A DNA stretch of 64,000 nt from Cavenderia fasciculata (GCF_000203815.1 NW_004457715.1:310001-374000), one strand, 5' to 3'. Positions 48,381 through 60,943 are shown, counted from the stretch's first letter. Numbers and translations: made by a program. Notes: generated by a model not told the origin, from the letters alone.

Positions 48381-48993
48381 TACAATAATTTATAAAATGG
48401 TAAGTGATTTTAAAAATATGATAATTTTTTTTTTAATATTTCTCTACATACCCAGGATTAATAGTGATAGCCTTTACATTAAATGGAATGAGTTCTTGTT
48501 GAAGTGATTCAGTTAATAGATCAACAGCAGCTTTAGTGGCAGAGTAGATACCACAACCAGCAAAACCATAGAATGCACAAAGTGAACTAACATTGATAAA
48601 TAGACCTTGTCTCTTTGTACGGAGGATTGGAAGGGCATGACGGATAACATTCACAGTACCATAGAAATTGATGTCAAAGTTTTCCTTGATCATCTCGTTT
48701 GTTGATTCCTCGATACTTCCAATGTAAGCATATCCAGCATTATTAACAATGATATCCAATGTTCCAAAATGTTGTACTGATTGTTCGACCGACTTTTTGA
48801 CACTTTCTTCATTGGCCAAATCAACTTTGAGTGCCAAGAAATTCTCATTGTCTTGACCAAACAATTCATTTAATTGTTTCTTGTCACGTGATGTAGCAAC
48901 AACCTTGTCTCCATTGAGTAATAATCTCTCGACCAAAGTTTTACCAATTCCTTTTGATGCTCCAGTAACATAATAGATTTGTGATGAAATCAT
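48016..48993 (-). CDS. Classical short-chain dehydrogenase/reductase, copy 1
   Basis: Two exons: 48993-48452 and 48334-48016; 286 residues. Rossmann-fold NAD(P) site TGASKGIG near residue 10, Asn-Asn-Ala-Gly around 85, and catalytic Ser with Tyr-Ser-Ala-Thr-Lys (Tyr and Lys of the YxxxK motif). The second exon is substrate-side, ending Thr-Val-Ala-Pro-Gln. The substrate cannot be told from sequence. The gene is the downstream member of a tandem pair on the minus strand with 49651-50601: same exon structure, same phase-2 intron position, and nearly identical DNA over most of exon 1 and the end of exon 2. A GA repeat occupies most of the intron. Confidence 0.9.
48341..48380. repeat. GA repeat in SDR copy 1 intron
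   Basis: About 40 bases of GA/AG repeats (with one TAGA break) near the acceptor side of the minus-strand intron. The paralogue's intron at 49985-50059 lacks it, so the tract grew or was lost after duplication. Confidence 0.75.
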
Positions 48994-49650
48994 TTTTTAA
49001 AAAATAGTTGAGTTGTTGATTAAATTTAATTAATAAGATAATAAATGTAATGTATGAATGTATTTGAATGATAAATAAAATAGAATATATTTGAATGATT
49101 AAAATAGGTGGATGAGTGAAGCCTTTTATAGTTTTCCTTAAACCACCAGCAGCCATTATTCAACAATAGGATCATACAAAGTAAGAATGTTTTGGGGAAT
49201 GCATGGGCTGAGACGAATTCTTCTATGTGTGTATGATAAATGATGAATTAATATCAATCTAGTTAAGCAGTCAACTTTCAAACATCGGGTCAATCAAAAA
49301 AAAAACAAAAAAAAAAGAATGTTTTGGGGAATGGATAGGTCTGGACGAGAGTCTATCTTTGTGTGTATGTTCTTACATTCACTAATTAATAGCATTCTTC
49401 TTTTTTTTCTTACCCATTTTCTTTTAAATCAAGATCATAGTGACTATGGTATGAGTTCCTTTAAACACCTTCTTCCAAAACGAACGTTCGTTTCCTCCAA
49501 TTGAAACTATGGAGTTAAACTTTTCTCAAAACAAATAATGTAATGTAAATAGAATAAAATCGTTGAGTTGTATAAATTAATAGTAATTATCGATTACTAT
49601 TATTGTTTTTATTTATTGGATTTATATATTATTATTATTATTATTATTAT
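48994..49650. other. Spacer between tandem SDR genes
   Basis: About 660 bp: promoter of SDR copy 1 and 3' flank of copy 2. It contains a degenerate direct repeat, 49183-49235 and 49315-49369 (both start AAGAATGTTTTGGGGAATG), and a perfect 16-base palindrome AAACGAACGTTCGTTT at 49478-49493. No gene. Confidence 0.6.
49183..49369. repeat. Two-copy direct repeat upstream of SDR copy 1
   Basis: Copy A 49183-49235 and copy B 49315-49369 both begin AAGAATGTTTTGGGGAATG and share GACGA, then TCTAT/TCTTC and GTGTGTATG at the end, with several changes between. They lie 190-380 bp before the start codon of SDR copy 1, so they could be duplicated promoter elements. No similar copy is seen before SDR copy 2. 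Confidence 0.65.
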
Positions 49651-50601
49651 TTATTGGGGAGTAGTAGTGGCAGCAGCTACAGTATCAAAATCAGTTTTAG
49701 TAGTGATAAAAGACCATTCTTCAATTTCCTTTTGAATTTGTTTGGCTTTGGCAAGAGCAACTTCATTGCTATCAACACCGATATAGATATGTTGTGGAAG
49801 TGCAATACCTTGTCCATTACGCTTGACAATCTCAAATACTACATCTACCAACTTGTTTGGATCACCACGTTGATTGTTGTGCATGGTTTCGTCGTGTTTG
49901 GTTTGGTTGTCATTTAATTGTTTGTAATCTTCAATAGTGTATGATGGCTTTTTAATAGCTCCAATAAACTCGGTTCTAAAGTATCTATAGAATAAAATAA
50001 AAGAAAAGGTAAGTGATTTGAATATTATATATTTTTTTAATTAATATTTCTCTACATACCCAGGATTAATAGTGATAGCCTTTACATTAAATGGAATGAG
50101 TTCTTGTTGAAGTGATTCAGTTAATAGATCAACAGCAGCTTTGGTGGCAGAGTAGATACCACAACCAGCGAAACCATAGAATGCACAAAGTGAACTAACA
50201 TTGATAAATAGACCTTGTCTCTTTGTACGGAGGATTGGAAGGGCATGACGGATAACATTCAAAGTACCATAGAAATTGATATCAAAGTTTTCCTTTACCT
50301 GTTCGTTTGTTGATTCTTCAACACTGCCTACGAAACCATATCCAGCATTATTAACAATGATATCCAATGTTCCAAAATGTTGTACTGATTGCTCGACCGA
50401 CTTTTTGACACTTTCTTCATTGGCCAAATCAACTTGAAGTGCCAAGAAATTCTCATTGTCTTGACCAAACAATTCATTTAATTGTTTCTTGTCACGTGAT
50501 GTAGCAACAACCTTGTCACCATTGAGTAATAATCTCTCTACTAATTTTTTACCAATTCCCTTGGATGCTCCAGTAACATAATAGATTTGTGATGAAATCA
50601 T
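49651..50601 (-). CDS. Classical short-chain dehydrogenase/reductase, copy 2
   Basis: Two exons: 50601-50060 and 49984-49651; 291 residues. It carries the same motifs as its neighbour: TGASKGIG cofactor site, Asn-Asn-Ala-Gly and Tyr-Ser-Ala-Thr-Lys. Differences cluster: the stretch after Asn-Asn-Ala-Gly (Tyr-Gly-Phe-Val-Gly-Ser-Val against Tyr-Ala-Tyr-Ile-Gly-Ser-Ile), the linker after the intron (Lys-Lys-Pro-Ser-Tyr-Thr-Ile-Glu-Asp against Gln-Pro-Pro-Ala-Asn-Phe-Ile-Gln-Asp) and the segment Val-Asp-Ser-Asn-Glu-Val. Elsewhere the DNA is close to identical, including silent sites. Both copies look intact, so substrate specificity may differ through the linker region. Confidence 0.9.
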
Positions 50602-51303
50602 TTTTGATTATATATTTGAATATGTATATAGATATATAAATGTATGTATAAATATGAATATGTATTGTATGTATTTGTATTGTAATGAATGAATGAACGT
50701 GTAAGGAAGAACAATTTATAATCTTCTACCACCAACCCTCTGACAATTCATTAGCTCATCGGATCAACTTGAAAAGAATACTTTTTGCCAAAAAAGATCC
50801 CCGATAGAAGATGTTCTTTTTTTTGTGGTTCTTTTCGCTAATGTATACATCATCTATAGAACTTGGTCATTGTGACAATAGATGACTATTATACGACCTA
50901 TAGTCCAAATATAATATATAATATATACGAGCTCGTCTTTGTTGTCTCTCTCTCTCTCTCTCTCTCTCTATGATGAATTCTAGAATAACTTATCTTTTCA
51001 AGTTCATTCTTCTAGTTGTTGTTGATAGAATTTAATTTCAATGTAATTAAATTTGATTTGACCTATGGTAGCTACAAATCTAGTTGTATTAATACAAACA
51101 AAGAAATAAACACACTAATGTAGCTAAAATGGGATAGCTTATAATAATGTGATTTTTGAGGTTTTTTCTTTTTTGTTTGTTACAAAAAATATCTCTTCTG
51201 ACTTTTCCCTCTCTATATTCGAACTCCAAGTTTATGAACCAAACATTATTTATTTAATATTCAGCAATATACAAACTATTTAATTTATATATATATTATA
51301 AAC
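50602..51303. other. Divergent promoter region SDR copy 2 / twinfilin
   Basis: About 700 bp between head-to-head genes. It contains TATGTAT repeats near the SDR start and a CT run at about 50945-50969. No gene seen. Confidence 0.5.
50945..50969. repeat. CT dinucleotide repeat
   Basis: About 25 bases of CT repeats in the spacer between SDR copy 2 and twinfilin. Confidence 0.7.
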
Positions 51304-52527
51304 ATGAGTCATCAAAGTGGTATCACAGCTTCAGACGAATTAGTTCAAGCATTTGGTAATGCTAATGGGGGTAGTACTAGATTCATCAAGGTTTCAATTC
51401 AAGATGGTATGATAGAAAAGATAGATATGATATGATATCATAGCAATATACTTACGTTTTATTACTTTTTATTCATCTTTCACTCACTTATAATAATAGA
51501 ACATGTAGTTGTATCAAAGCTTGTTGATGCTCAAGGATCATTTGAAGATGGTAAAGTTAGAGTTTTATAGATATTTACGATTATTGTCAGCTACAACAAC
51601 AAGAGATAGAGATATTAATGAATGACTTACTTACCTTTTTGTTTTATGTATTTAGATTTGGAATTAATCCCATCATTATTAGAAAAAGATAAACCATGTT
51701 TCATCTTGGCAAAGACAGATGATAAATCGATTGAATTGAGAGGTAATAACTGGGTATTTATGTTTTACGTACCAGACCCAGCAAAGGTACGTGAAAAGAT
51801 GACATATGCAGCTACTCGTGCCACCTTGAAGAAGGATTTGGGATCGGCACACTTTGTCGACGAAGTACACAGCACTGTGGCCGCAGACTTTTCCAAGAAG
51901 GGTTACAAGGAGCACAAGGTGCACCAAGAGTCATCGGCCCCACTCACCTGGGACGAGCAACAACGTAACGACGAGCGTGAAGGAGGTCTCTTTGTCGGCG
52001 GTGGCGGCAGTGGCATGTACGTGCACGGTGTCGCCTTCCCCGTTGAAGACCGTGCCCTCCAAGCCGTCCAAGACTTTGTCGGTGGCAAGAACAACTTTGT
52101 CGAGTTGGCCATCAACATTGCCGACGAAAAGATTGTCTATGGATCGAGTGGCAACACCTCTATCGACCAACTCCAATCAAAGATCAATTTGACCGAGCCA
52201 CGTTTCCTCTTTTTCCGTTACACTCACGACCACGAAGGCGACACTGTCAACTCTATCATCTTTATCTTTGCATGTCCAGACGGATCCAACGGCACTACCT
52301 CTGCCCCTGTCCGTCAACGTATGCTCTACTCGTCGAGCAAGGCCAACGTCGAGAGTCTTGTCACCAAGAACAACATCAAGGTCGACCTCAAACTCGAAAT
52401 TAATTCACCATCTGAACTCTCTCAATCTTCCATCGACAATGAAATCCATCCACCAAAGGTCGAAGAAAAGAAAGCTTTCTCTAGACCAACTCGTCCAGGT
52501 GCAGGTTCCCGTAAATTAATTAAATAA
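51304..52527 (+). CDS. twfA: Twinfilin (two ADF-homology domains)
   Basis: Three exons: 51304-51406, 51500-51550, 51656-52527; 341 residues, the usual twinfilin size. ADF-H domain 1 (about 5-140) opens Ser-Gly-Ile-Thr-Ala-Ser-Asp-Glu-Leu and has Phe-Met-Phe-Tyr-Val-Pro-Asp-Pro-Ala-Lys-Val-Arg-Glu-Lys-Met and TRATLKKDLG; ADF-H domain 2 (about 175-315) has YTHDHEGDTVNSIIFIF and VRQRMLYSSSKANV. The linker holds Ala-Phe-Pro-Val. The C-terminal tail has Arg-Pro-Thr-Arg-Pro-Gly, where twinfilins bind capping protein. Twinfilin sequesters ADP-actin monomers, helps depolymerise filament ends and regulates capping protein in the actin cortex. Exon 3 is richer in GC and in C-ending codons than its neighbours, which suggests strong expression. 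Start: first ATG, directly before the first domain. Confidence 0.93.
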
Positions 52528-52767
52528 TATGACACAAAATATAATCATAATTTATTAATGTATTAACAAACCAACCACAATCAAGTAGACAAACAACAAC
52601 AATCTATAACTTTCAATCATTCAATTATTATTATTCTTCACCTATTACATAATGTTTGGAGAAAGGAGAAAAAAGAAAGATTATGAAGAGTAATCCATAA
52701 ACAAAAACACTATTGTAATATTCAATCATTATTATTATTATTTATATATATTATTGTTGTCTATCTA

Positions 52768-53219
52768 TTATTTATTTACTATTGGAGCACCAGAATCTCT
52801 TGTAAATAATGTTAAACCATGTAGAGATGGGATGACTTCTTTTAATAGTTGATTAACTCTTTTATGTTGTTGTAAAGTTGATTTACCTTTGAATTCATGT
52901 GATTCAACCTCTATTCTATACATTGATCCACATCCACCTATAATCAAACGATTAATTAATTTAAACACTATGACTTTATATTTCAAGTTTATTCAAAACA
53001 AACAAACCTACCAGACATATCTAGAACCTCTAATACAGTTGGGTTAAGTGCTTCTTGCAATACAGATTTAATCTTTTCACCTTTTGGATCACATTGTGCA
53101 TCTTGGTCTTTTGAAGAAGCACTGAAATATCTTATACTACTGGTGGTAATACTATTTCTATTTGTATTAATGAATCTTGATAAAAGATTGATTGATGATG
53201 TTGATGATAATCTTTGCAT
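52768..53219 (-). CDS. bola3: BolA-like protein 3 (mitochondrial Fe-S factor)
   Basis: Two exons: 53219-53012 and 52937-52768; 125 residues. The first 45 residues are Ser/Arg/Asn-rich without acidic residues, like a mitochondrial leader. The BolA domain follows with [16 protein letters not shown] across the intron, then [19 protein letters not shown] and [11 protein letters not shown]. The Gly-Gly-Cys-Gly start and the His of the Gln-Gln-His helix are the BOLA3 hallmarks. BOLA3 works with the monothiol glutaredoxin GLRX5 and NFU1 in passing 4Fe-4S clusters to lipoate synthase and respiratory proteins. Divergent from the Integrator gene, 344 bp apart. Confidence 0.9.
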
Positions 53220-53563
53220 CTTTTAATATATATATGTATATCTGCAGGTATAGTAATTACATGACTGATGTGAAAATCATTGGTGATCATCGATCGGTGG
53301 TGGACAAAGCGAAAATATACTTTATTTTAGATAAGCTTTTATTAAATTAATAAAGTTAATAACAAGGAATTCCAACAATACAACTGTACTGTCAGACAGT
53401 AGGTGAATGATAAATAAATATATATATATAGCCCTTTATCATTATAATTAGTGTGTTGTGGGTAAGTACTTGTTCATAAACAACATAACAAGCCTGATCA
53501 GTCTCCCTCTAACAACCCTATTCATTCTTCTCTTTATAAATGTGTAGATAGACTAGAAGAAAG
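53220..53563. promoter_or_regulatory. Divergent promoter region bola3 / ints2
   Basis: A spacer of 344 bp between head-to-head genes, so both promoters lie here. It holds a perfect inverted repeat TACTGTC-A-GACAGTA at 53387-53401 near the middle and an (AT)n tract at about 53419-53431. A role as a shared operator is inference from position only. Confidence 0.45.
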
Positions 53564-56500
53564 ATGATCATGGATACTTCTACACCATCATCATCTTCTT
53601 CGCCATCATCATCATCATCATCATCACAAGTTACAACAATAACAATATTAGATCATTTATTATCTTGCAATTATAAAGAATTCATTGAAGCTACTATCAT
53701 ATCTTCATCATCTTCATCTAGTACAACTCAATCATCATCATCAGCATTAGGTATTGGAGATGGTGAATTATGTTTACCATTCATTTTAAATCTAATCAAT
53801 ACTAGTAGAAAGAATAAGAAGAAGAATAATGAAGATGACCAAGAAGAAGATGATGATGAAGATGAAGATGAAGATATTGGTAGAATAATGGAATCAGTAT
53901 TGATATCTTCTGATAGAATGTCACCTCATTTGGCATCATCAATATCAATCATTCAAAAATACTATTCACTCGATCCTCAATCATTCTATTTCTTTATTCA
54001 AGAGGAACAAGTACAAAGAAAGAAATTGGCTCATGTAAGAATAATAATAATAATTGAATGATGTTGATTAGCCTCTCTCTCTTTTGAATCTAATATACTT
54101 ATATTGTTTCTCTCCCTCTCTCTCTTTTGTAGATGGAAAAAAAAGGATCATTTATAGAATCTATAACAATGGATATTGGTAGAGAATTTGAAATGTCTGA
54201 TGTTACTAAACGATTAAAGTTGGTACTTAGTGATTTGATAGGTTTGATGGATTATGCAGAGAAACAAAGAGAAATATTGACAATTAAATTAAATCAACAA
54301 TCATCGTCGTCATCTGCATCTTTATCAGCATCTTTATCAAATGATACAGATTATCTTTCATTGGTAAATGGTTCAAAATATGATTCTGATCTATTCCTAT
54401 TAGATATTTATCAAATTGAATTATGTTTTATATTACCAATCATTTGTTTTAGATTTAATCAATTTATTCCTTTAAATGTAATGTAAACACACACAACAAT
54501 AATAATAATTAATTAATTTCCAAATCAAATTATTTACTTTTTATTTATTTACATAGAGTATGATAGTATCAATATTATTATTACCACAAGCACCATTTTT
54601 AATTAAAGTATTGGTATTGAATAATGCAAGTGAATATAGAGATATAATCGATTTAATCATTGATTGTATTGATTTGGTTGGATATGAAAGAACGAGAAAG
54701 GTGTTGCTAGAGTTGTGTACATTGTCACAATATACAGCTACACTGATTAGAAAGTTGCTGTTGGAAAAACAAATAATGCCAGACCTCATATTCACAATCA
54801 CTGCTACTTTTATTCGAAATGATACAGTTGCATTTTTAAGTAATATTATAGTTAACCGTTCAGAATGTTTATGGATAAAGGATTATTTGGCAAGAACTAC
54901 TACTGATATCAGTACAAATACTCCGCTAACTGCTTTTCAAGAAATTCGTGATCAATTATTAAATATTGTAAGTCAAATTAAATATAAATAATGTACTAAA
55001 TATTAATATATATTTTAAAACAATATAGTTAATTTCATTAACATTTGATGATCAGAAACAACAACAATTAAAAGAAGAAAATCAAATTGAAAAATCATTA
55101 AAGATTAAATCAATAGTTAGATTGTATTGTGGTATGGGTGGATTACTTGGTATTAAATTAAATGTACAAGAAATTTCAACATGTTTATCTTTAATCGATG
55201 GTATTCAACCAGGTTCAGGTTCTGGTTCACAACCTCATCAAACTCCTTGGTTAACAAAAGCATTTTCTAAAATCTATTTATGTTTTCTGTTGGTTTGTGA
55301 AGGAATATTAAGAGTTATTCCAAATGTATGTAGATTTCAAACTAATTGCTGTAAATGTTGAACATTGTTAACCATTATTGATTGTTTTTTTATTTTATTA
55401 TTTTTAGAAAAGAATAGCAGAATGTTTAAATGGATTATTAAAGACTGGACATTGTGACGATTTATTATTATTGATATCAATTTATTTCCATACAAGACAA
55501 TTACATAATATTGTCTATGTCATTAGAAATACACTTGGATTTAGACCATCGATTCATACTGAAAGTCTAAATCAAATGGGTGAATTGATTACAAAGGATA
55601 TCTTTCCAGAGGCTTTGGTAGCGTTAAAGGCTTCACTTCTCCCAACTATCGATCAACTGTCGGCTCACTCATCATCGGTGACTACCAACCACAGTGTCTC
55701 TACAATGTGTATATACCATCTTCTCAGTGAAAGAATCTTTGAAAAATATGAAACCGATATGTCTAGTTGGATTTGGGATCAAACTCTAAAAGCCTCCACT
55801 CCTATCCATTATTTATTACCAAGTTGTTTAGATAAATTAGTTAAAAAGTATGAACAAAATTTAAAAACAAAAAAAAAGTTGAAAATATATATTAATAATC
55901 TATTATTATTTTATCTCTAGTATTATAGAATCAACGATTACAACAAATTCACCTTTATTCTATATGAATAGAATAAAGGAACAATCGATTTTATCTGTAT
56001 TTTCAAAAACATCAAAATATAATGAAGCAGTTCAAGTACTAGTTGTCTATTATGTTTTGAGGTACAATGACAGTGTATTAAAATTAAAATCTGATTATAA
56101 TTTTAAAGGAAAATCAATACCAATTGGAATTGAATCATCTCAATGTATGTATAAATATCTAATCAATCAAACTTTAATTAAATTTACTAAAACCAACTTA
56201 ATCAATTCTAATCTACTATAGTGAGAGAATATAGTATAGAATTTTTATCAAAATTACCAATTCAAAAATGTTTATCAATTGTTCAAAATAATGTAGAAGA
56301 TTATTTCTTTATATTGCCACCATTTATGTATTTGGTCTCTTCACAATTCCCTCAATTCTTTAATGTTCATTTATTATTATCAGATGAAGAGAAATCTTCA
56401 AAGTAAATATATTAGAGTTTAAAATAATAATACTTTTTTAATTCTAATCATCATTTCTTTTACTCTATTTCTAGTAAAATATCAAGATTTGATTATAATT

Positions 56501-58357
56501 TACAATATTATCAAGATAATTTAATGTTTTTAAATGGTAGAAATACAAAGCAGAAAAAATCTTCAAGGGAGATAGAGGAAGAGGAATTAATGTCGGTTGT
56601 AAAATTAAATAATATGTTGTCGCCACGTTCAGTTTTGGCATCACCCACTTCGATTCAACTCATTTTAAATCATTTGTCAAGAATGGATGTGGACAAGGTA
56701 CAAAGATTGTATATGGATGTTTTAATTAACAGACTATTACCAATCCTCGTACACCACCGAAAACAATTGGAATCATTGATTCCAACATTTACCAATCTTT
56801 GGTTGACAATATTCCCAGTATCAGATCAATCGTTGATGGCATTGAAAACTATCAATATATTGACAAACAATAATTTAAATATTCATAATGATGATACTGA
56901 GACCAGTGGTGATGACGGAATGATGATTGATGAAACAACAAATAGAAATGGAATTAATTTAATATCATACAATCAATACTCTCACAGTGATGTAATGTCA
57001 GATCCCCTCATTGTATTTAGATGTCATCCAACAGTATTTAGTAATCCATCGTTATTTGGTATTCTACTTCAAATATTATATTTCTATATGATATCTTCAA
57101 AGAAATATTTATTAAATCAAATTCAAATATCTCAACCTGTAAATATAAATTTTAAAACAATCCAGATCAAACTATTAATATTATTTCTATTTTGATTTGT
57201 AGAAAAAACAAGAAGATATTAAAACATTAATTTTAACACAAGAAAGTTCAATCATTCAATTGTTATTAGAATTATGTATTGTAGATAGAATTGTTGGAAA
57301 GGATATATTGGCAATGGGTGATGGTGATGAACCTGAAGGTAAAAAGATAGTCAACAGGGAATATGATGGTGGAGATGTTGACGAGATTAGATGTATTGTT
57401 TGTAATTTTATTCATCAACTGTTTATCGAAAAACCAATACTTGTGAAATTGGTACATTTCCAAGGTTACTTTGCTCAACTCTTGCCAATCACCGTCACTC
57501 ACATCCCATCGATGCATATATGTTTGGATTTCCTTCCCGAATTATTGTCACAGTCACAAATAGAGAAACAAATATTTTCGATTCAACTGTGTGCTTTTAT
57601 TTCAGAAAAGTATCCCATTCCAAAGAGTTTAAGAATTTGTAAACAAGCACTACACAGAATAGCTACCAACGTATCTTCTTTGCCATCAAATCCACTCGCC
57701 CTCCCCATCAACGAACAAATTCATTTTATCAAACAAATTCTGCCTTCCCTCACTCGATTCTCAAAGGCATTCCCCATTCTATCAGAGGAATGTTTAAATA
57801 TTTTAATTGAATTATTACCAAGTAAATTAAATCTCAATGGCAATCAATCATCACCAACTTCAAATTCACCAACAACCACTTCTATGATAAATCAATCAAT
57901 ATTTTCACCTGAAATCTTTAATCAAAATAATCAAAATAATAACAATGGTAATTTTAATGGTAATAATAATAATATGTTATTGGATGAAGATTTACATGGA
58001 AATAATATAAAAAGATCAACAACTCCACCAGACTCTTTATTATCATTATTCTCTCCATTGCCACCATCCGATACATTAAAAACTTTAAAGAGAGAAAAAC
58101 TAGACCAAATTCAAAATAATAATAATAATAATAGTCAGAATTCATTTGGTGAATCAAATTTAAATTCAAAATCAGTTGACGAGAATGATGATTGGAGACA
58201 ATGTATTGACTATAAAAAGAATTTTGGTAGATCCGCAAATGAAACTTCCAATAGCAATGATAATAGCATAAATGATCCAACCACATTACCAGAATCCATC
58301 ATTGAAATCATTCACCAAACCATCCAAATAATAATACAAAATCTTACGACATCTTAA
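53564..58357 (+). CDS. ints2: Integrator complex subunit 2
   Basis: Nine exons: 53564-54034, 54133-54477, 54557-54967, 55029-55325, 55408-55847, 55921-56144, 56222-56402, 56475-57138, 57203-58357; 1,395 residues (animal INTS2 is about 1,200). The best-conserved part is residues about 520-700: VRLYCGMGGLLGIK, then LLLLISIYFHTRQLHNIVYV, Gly-Phe-Arg-Pro-Ser-Ile, the stretch Leu-Asn-Gln-Met-Gly-Glu-Leu-Ile-Thr-Lys-Asp-Ile-Phe, Leu-Ser-Ala-His, and Ile-Tyr-His-Leu-Leu-Ser-Glu-Arg, which follow human INTS2 in order. INTS2 is a scaffold subunit of the nuclear Integrator complex, which cleaves snRNA 3' ends and attenuates RNA polymerase II. The N-terminus (Ser-rich, acidic) and last 200 residues (Asn/Ser-rich) are additions. 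A second ATG lies two codons after the first. Confidence 0.85.
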
Positions 58358-59547
58358 TTGTACTTTATGGATGGATCCAAATAATGGAATAAAATTCATT
58401 TCCTTTTTTAAAATTGCATCCATAATAATAATAATAAAACATGTTGGTGATTGATCCAATATTATTTGAATGAATGAACATCATAATTTAATTATGATGT
58501 CATCCTAAAGAGGAAACTTATTTTAATATTAGTTTTAAATGACATAATTATTTAATTGAAAAAGAGAAAAGGGATAAAGAAAAAAAAAGTATAGAGGTAG
58601 TGTACAAAAAAATAAACAAAAAAATAGAGATATAACAACCATTTTTTTTGAGTGTAATTTTGTTTAAATGGATCATGATTTTTTAAAGAGATAATAGAGG
58701 AAGAAGAGGAAGAGAAGGAAGGGGATTAAATAGAATTAAAGTTCTGATTGACCCAGGAAGCAAAGTTAAGGAATAATCAATCTCCTCAATACAAGTCTAT
58801 CACATTCATTTATGCAAATGTTAGATCGATTTGATCCACTCATTTATCACCATACCACGACCTGTCAACTTTTTCCACTCATTCACCTCTATCCATGGTT
58901 TGTTATTTTACAAACAAAACCAATCACTATGTGGATGTGGTGTTTGTGGGTGGTAAAAAAGGTGAATCAACACAATGCGCTTGATTAATTAATTAATTTA
59001 TATATTTATTCAATCAGGTGATTGACTACTGACTGGACGGTGGATAGATTCGTAGTAGTGAACCAATATTGTTTAATTAAACAATCTATAGGGTGATGGT
59101 GATGGTGGTGGCTATTGAATAGAAATCAGTCATTCAAATATACACATATTCTTTTATTACAGTCAATTCAAAATTTAATCAATCACTCTCTCTCTCTCTC
59201 TCTGTTGTTGTTGTTGTGAACAATATTCAATGTAAAAGGACAACTAATATTTGAATTTTATCATCTTACAGGAATATCACAATTAAAATTAACAAGGTTG
59301 AACAAACTATATTTATAAAAAAAAAAAAAAAAAATTATAACATATTTACAATATTATCACTTTTATCCATCACCACTACCACCACCACCACCAACACCAC
59401 AACTACAACTACTACTATTTGTTACCACTTCAAAGAAACATTGAAACATCATCATCTTCTTCATTTTCGTCTCTCTCTGTCAACAACAATTTAAAAATCA
59501 GCGCGCTTTGGGTAAAAATTAAATCCTTTTTTGTTTTTATTAACAAG
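58358..59547. other. 1.2-kb spacer before NF-YC gene
   Basis: Both neighbours are on the plus strand. The first part is 3' flank of ints2; the rest includes a CT run at about 59187-59202, a 15-19 base poly(A) at about 59318-59335 and an ACC/ACT-rich stretch at 59370-59420. The frame of the NF-YC gene is open upstream to about 59419 but has no ATG before 59548. No other gene seen. Confidence 0.5.
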
Positions 59548-60943
59548 ATGCAAGAGTATGGATTTATACAATCTCTACCACACCAACAACCTGATAACTC
59601 AATCATTTATCATAATAATCATCAAGTAGGCTTTAACTCTAATAATATTAATAATAATATTACGAATTTTAATAATCAAAGTCAAAATCATTTTAAAAAT
59701 AATAGCCAAATGAATAATCACCAAATCGTGAATAAATTGGACCCAAATTCAATATTTTATTCCAACAACAACAATAATAATAATAATCATATTTCCAGTT
59801 CCAATCCATCATCACCATATTCAAATTTTCTTTCCAATTCAATTCAACCTTTAGCTTCTTCTGATTTAAATCAACCTTTTGAATTTAATCACATTCAACA
59901 AGGACATGAATTAAATAACCAAAAATACGTTCCTCAAATTCAACAAAATCATCATTTACCATTCATTCCTCAAAACATTGGGTTTCAAAAAATCCAAGAC
60001 CATCTGTCATCCTTTGCATCTTTCAACAAAGTAATGGAAACTTCAATGGATGAATTTTGGGATGATCAATTTGAAAAATGCAACTTTTACAATGATAAAA
60101 AGAATATTCTTCCTTTGGCTAGAATAAAGAAAATTATGAAAAGTAGTGATGAAATGTCTCAAAAAAGTGTATGTACAAATCCTAAATATTATTTTTCAAA
60201 TTTGATTATTAAATTATTAATAAATAATTGATTATTTATTAAAGATGATAAGTTCAGAAGCTCCGATTTTATTGGCAAAAGCATGTGAAATATTTATACT
60301 GGAAATAACTAAACGTTCATGGATGGTAAAAAATCAAAGAAGAACTTTACAAACTTGTGATATTGCTCAAGCATTATCTTATCATGAAGTTTTTGATTTT
60401 TTGGTTGATATATTCCCAAGGTCCTTGAATCAAGTTGGCACAACTACCAAAGGAAATATTGTAGTGGCTACCATCTCACCAAATACTAAATCCCCTCAAC
60501 AAACTCCAACAACAAAAAAACAACCATTGGTTTCAAATCAGCACCTACCTTCTGCTGCTGCTGCAATTGTTTATCCCAAAGCAAGAGTTGGAACATCTAT
60601 GGTATCACCCTTTTCTTCACCATTTCCAAATTCAAACGCATCCACTCCAGGAAATCCCTCACCAAATCAAACATTTCAACCTTTATTATCACCTCCCTCC
60701 CCACACCGCCAACATGTTTCAACAACCAATTTAAATCCTCCTTTGGGTATCAATCAATATCATGAGGAATTTAATCATTTCCCTTTGCATTCCTCTGGTA
60801 CCAAAAATGACCCTCACCACCAACTTCAACAACAACAACATGAGGGCGTTTATGGCTCAAATCAAGGTACGGTCATGCAATCACTTTACTTTTCTTCATG
60901 CTCTACACCACCACCGCCACCATCATCCATTCACAATAATTAA
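59548..60943 (+). CDS. CCAAT-binding factor subunit C (NF-YC/HAP5)
   Basis: Two exons: 59548-60168 and 60245-60943; 439 residues. The histone-fold domain (about 188-262) spans the intron: ILPLARIKKIMKSSDEM, then Ile-Ser-Ser-Glu-Ala-Pro-Ile-Leu-Leu-Ala-Lys-Ala-Cys-Glu-Ile-Phe-Ile, RRTLQTCDIAQAL and FDFLVDIFPR. These are the NF-YC signatures that distinguish it from NF-YB and from Dr1/DRAP1. Just before it stands Phe-Trp-Asp-Asp-Gln-Phe-Glu-Lys, the NF-YC N-terminal helix. NF-YC dimerises with NF-YB and with NF-YA binds CCAAT boxes. The N-terminal 160 residues are Asn/Gln-rich and the C-terminus is Pro/Ser/Gln-rich. The start is the first ATG in frame; the preceding TTAACAAG could also be a splice acceptor for an untranslated first exon. 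Confidence 0.9.

Noticed and set aside
59419-59547. Longer N-terminus for NF-YC
   Set aside because: The frame is open but lacks an ATG before 59548.
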